Shown piece after piece: positions 63,287-64,000 of a DNA stretch of 64,000 bases. Within the stretch, counting starts at the first letter, position 1. Each line of letters begins with the position of its first letter. The notes beneath the pieces are model-generated. The model made no database searches, was not told the origin of the DNA, and saw only the letters and a program-made list of their open reading frames with translations. The stretch comes from Acetobacteraceae bacterium (lineage in GTDB: Bacteria; Pseudomonadota; Alphaproteobacteria; Acetobacterales; Acetobacteraceae), in contig CP039460.1 in NCBI GenBank assembly GCA_004843345.1, positions 1,385,001 through 1,449,000 on the forward strand, read 5' to 3'. Made by a program: the position numbers and the translations under genes.

Positions 63287-64000
63287 ATGAAAAAATTACT
63301 CGCAACAACGGCACTTTTGACAGGGCTTTTTGGACTTGTCGGCGTAAATTCCACCTTTGCCAGTGCTTCTACAACAGATACAGCCCCAGTAGCTCAGGAT
63401 AAAATTAATCTTGAACAGGCGCAGGCCAAAACAGACGCAGATAAGGCGCTTGGAGATGCACAAGCTCAAGTCAATGAGGATCAGGCAAAGGTCGCTTCTG
63501 ATGCTGATTCTTTGAAAGCTGAGGAGCAAAAAGATTTAACCGATGCAAAGGCAAGTGGTGAAAACCTTGGTGCTTTGGAAGCACAGGAAGCAAAGCAGGT
63601 CGGTGCTGTTGATAGTAAGAAAAAGAAGTCCGTTTCTTTGATGGATCAGGAATTGGCCAAGCAGGCAACGGCTGAGGCTCAGAAAAATGCGCAGGCTGCT
63701 GCCGATAAAGGTGAAGATGCTTCTAAAAAAGCGCAAGACCTTGGCGGTAAAGCTGATCCTGCTGCTCTTTATTGCTCAAAAGTTGGTGGGCATGCCCATA
63801 ATGGCAAAGGGATCACAGGGAAAGAAACCGAATATTGCTATTTGCCAAATAACACCCGTGTAAAAGCTGAGGATGCTTATCAGAAAGCTTTAAAGGGTAA
63901 AGGCAGCATTGCGCCAGCAAAATTAAAAAAACACATGACAAAAGATCAGAAGCATAATTTGACCGCTGAAAATCAAGTTTTAAAACAAGAAGCGGATGAA
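63287..64000 (+). CDS. Secreted coiled-coil protein with DUF333-like domain (3' end outside window)
   Basis: The ATG follows TGGAG by 5 nt, and the frame is open for 238 codons to the window edge. A signal peptide (MKKLLATTALLTGLFGLVGV, cleavage near TFASA) precedes an Ala/Asp/Gln/Lys-rich coiled-coil stretch (about 40-155). A Cys-containing domain follows (about 158-195) with PAALYCSKVGGHAHNGKG and EYCYLPNNTRV. The YC...GG...YC.LP.. pattern recalls DUF333, known in putative haemolysin-like small lipoproteins. It is probably periplasmic or surface-exposed. Function is unknown. Confidence 0.7.
   Translation, partial: MKKLLATTALLTGLFGLVGVNSTFASASTTDTAPVAQDKINLEQAQAKTDADKALGDAQAQVNEDQAKVASDADSLKAEEQKDLTDAKASGENLGALEAQEAKQVGAVDSKKKKSVSLMDQELAKQATAEAQKNAQAAADKGEDASKKAQDLGGKADPAALYCSKVGGHAHNGKGITGKETEYCYLPNNTRVKAEDAYQKALKGKGSIAPAKLKKHMTKDQKHNLTAENQVLKQEADE

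Overview
The window is a continuous stretch of an AT-rich alphaproteobacterial chromosome. The 23S and 5S rRNA tail is alphaproteobacterial in character. An OprB-type sugar porin, the layout of the iron-sulfur/MnmA cluster and several other neighbourhoods fit the acetic acid bacteria (Acetobacteraceae), most likely a host-associated (for example insect-gut) member. Assignment below family level is inference. I see no prophage, insertion sequence, CRISPR array or replication origin.

Layout. (1) 1-1050: the 3' end of an rRNA operon (23S, 5S, terminator). (2) 1261-1533: a decayed DUF3944/UPF0174 gene. (3) 1810-8192: a complete urease operon, ureA-B-C-E-F-G-D, ending in a urea-transporter gene broken by an exact 11-bp tandem duplication. 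(4) 8290-8366: an initiator tRNA-Met with its own promoter and terminator. (5) 8430-13112: a LysE-type exporter, an OprB porin, cytochrome b561 and small membrane proteins, one of them only 50 residues long. (6) 17572-13107, minus strand: a tightly packed biotin operon bioA-F-H-C-D, without bioB, behind a TATAAT box overlapped by a palindrome. (7) 18123-30242: a strong promoter followed by a type I secretion ABC protein and adaptor, a Sel1-repeat protein, a large fused glycosyltransferase, a ChW-like protein, a second glycosyltransferase and a small duplicated-motif protein. Convergent to it lie a cyclopropane fatty acid synthase and an 857-residue double glycosyltransferase. (8) 34268-37700: pstC-A-B-phoU, without pstS. 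(9) 40678-37741, minus strand: two tandem AnsP-like amino acid permeases. (10) 41200-47660: a tripartite RND efflux pump plus a small secreted protein. (11) 47679-55441: PnuC, a tautomerase, heparinase-like protein, PaiB, HAD phosphatase, a glycosyltransferase, TyrS and an alpha/beta hydrolase. (12) 55665-59426: two cysteine desulfurases, a ferredoxin and MnmA, giving sulfur mobilisation, Fe-S assembly and tRNA thiolation. (13) 59569-61857: the AhpC/AhpF peroxide system. (14) 61944-64000: unknown proteins and the start of a secreted coiled-coil/DUF333 protein that runs off the end.

How it fits together. Nitrogen acquisition (urease, AnsP permeases), phosphate handling, cofactor supply (biotin, nicotinamide riboside), efflux and peroxide defence suit a gut symbiont. 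The least explained block, and my best candidate for an undescribed system, is 18.1-34.0 kb. A peptidase-dead type I exporter with an unusual Lys/Glu-rich adaptor is joined to glycosyltransferases and two unfamiliar proteins, which suggests export of a glycosylated surface protein or assembly of a surface glycan. Neither the exported substrate nor a dedicated outer-membrane partner is in view.
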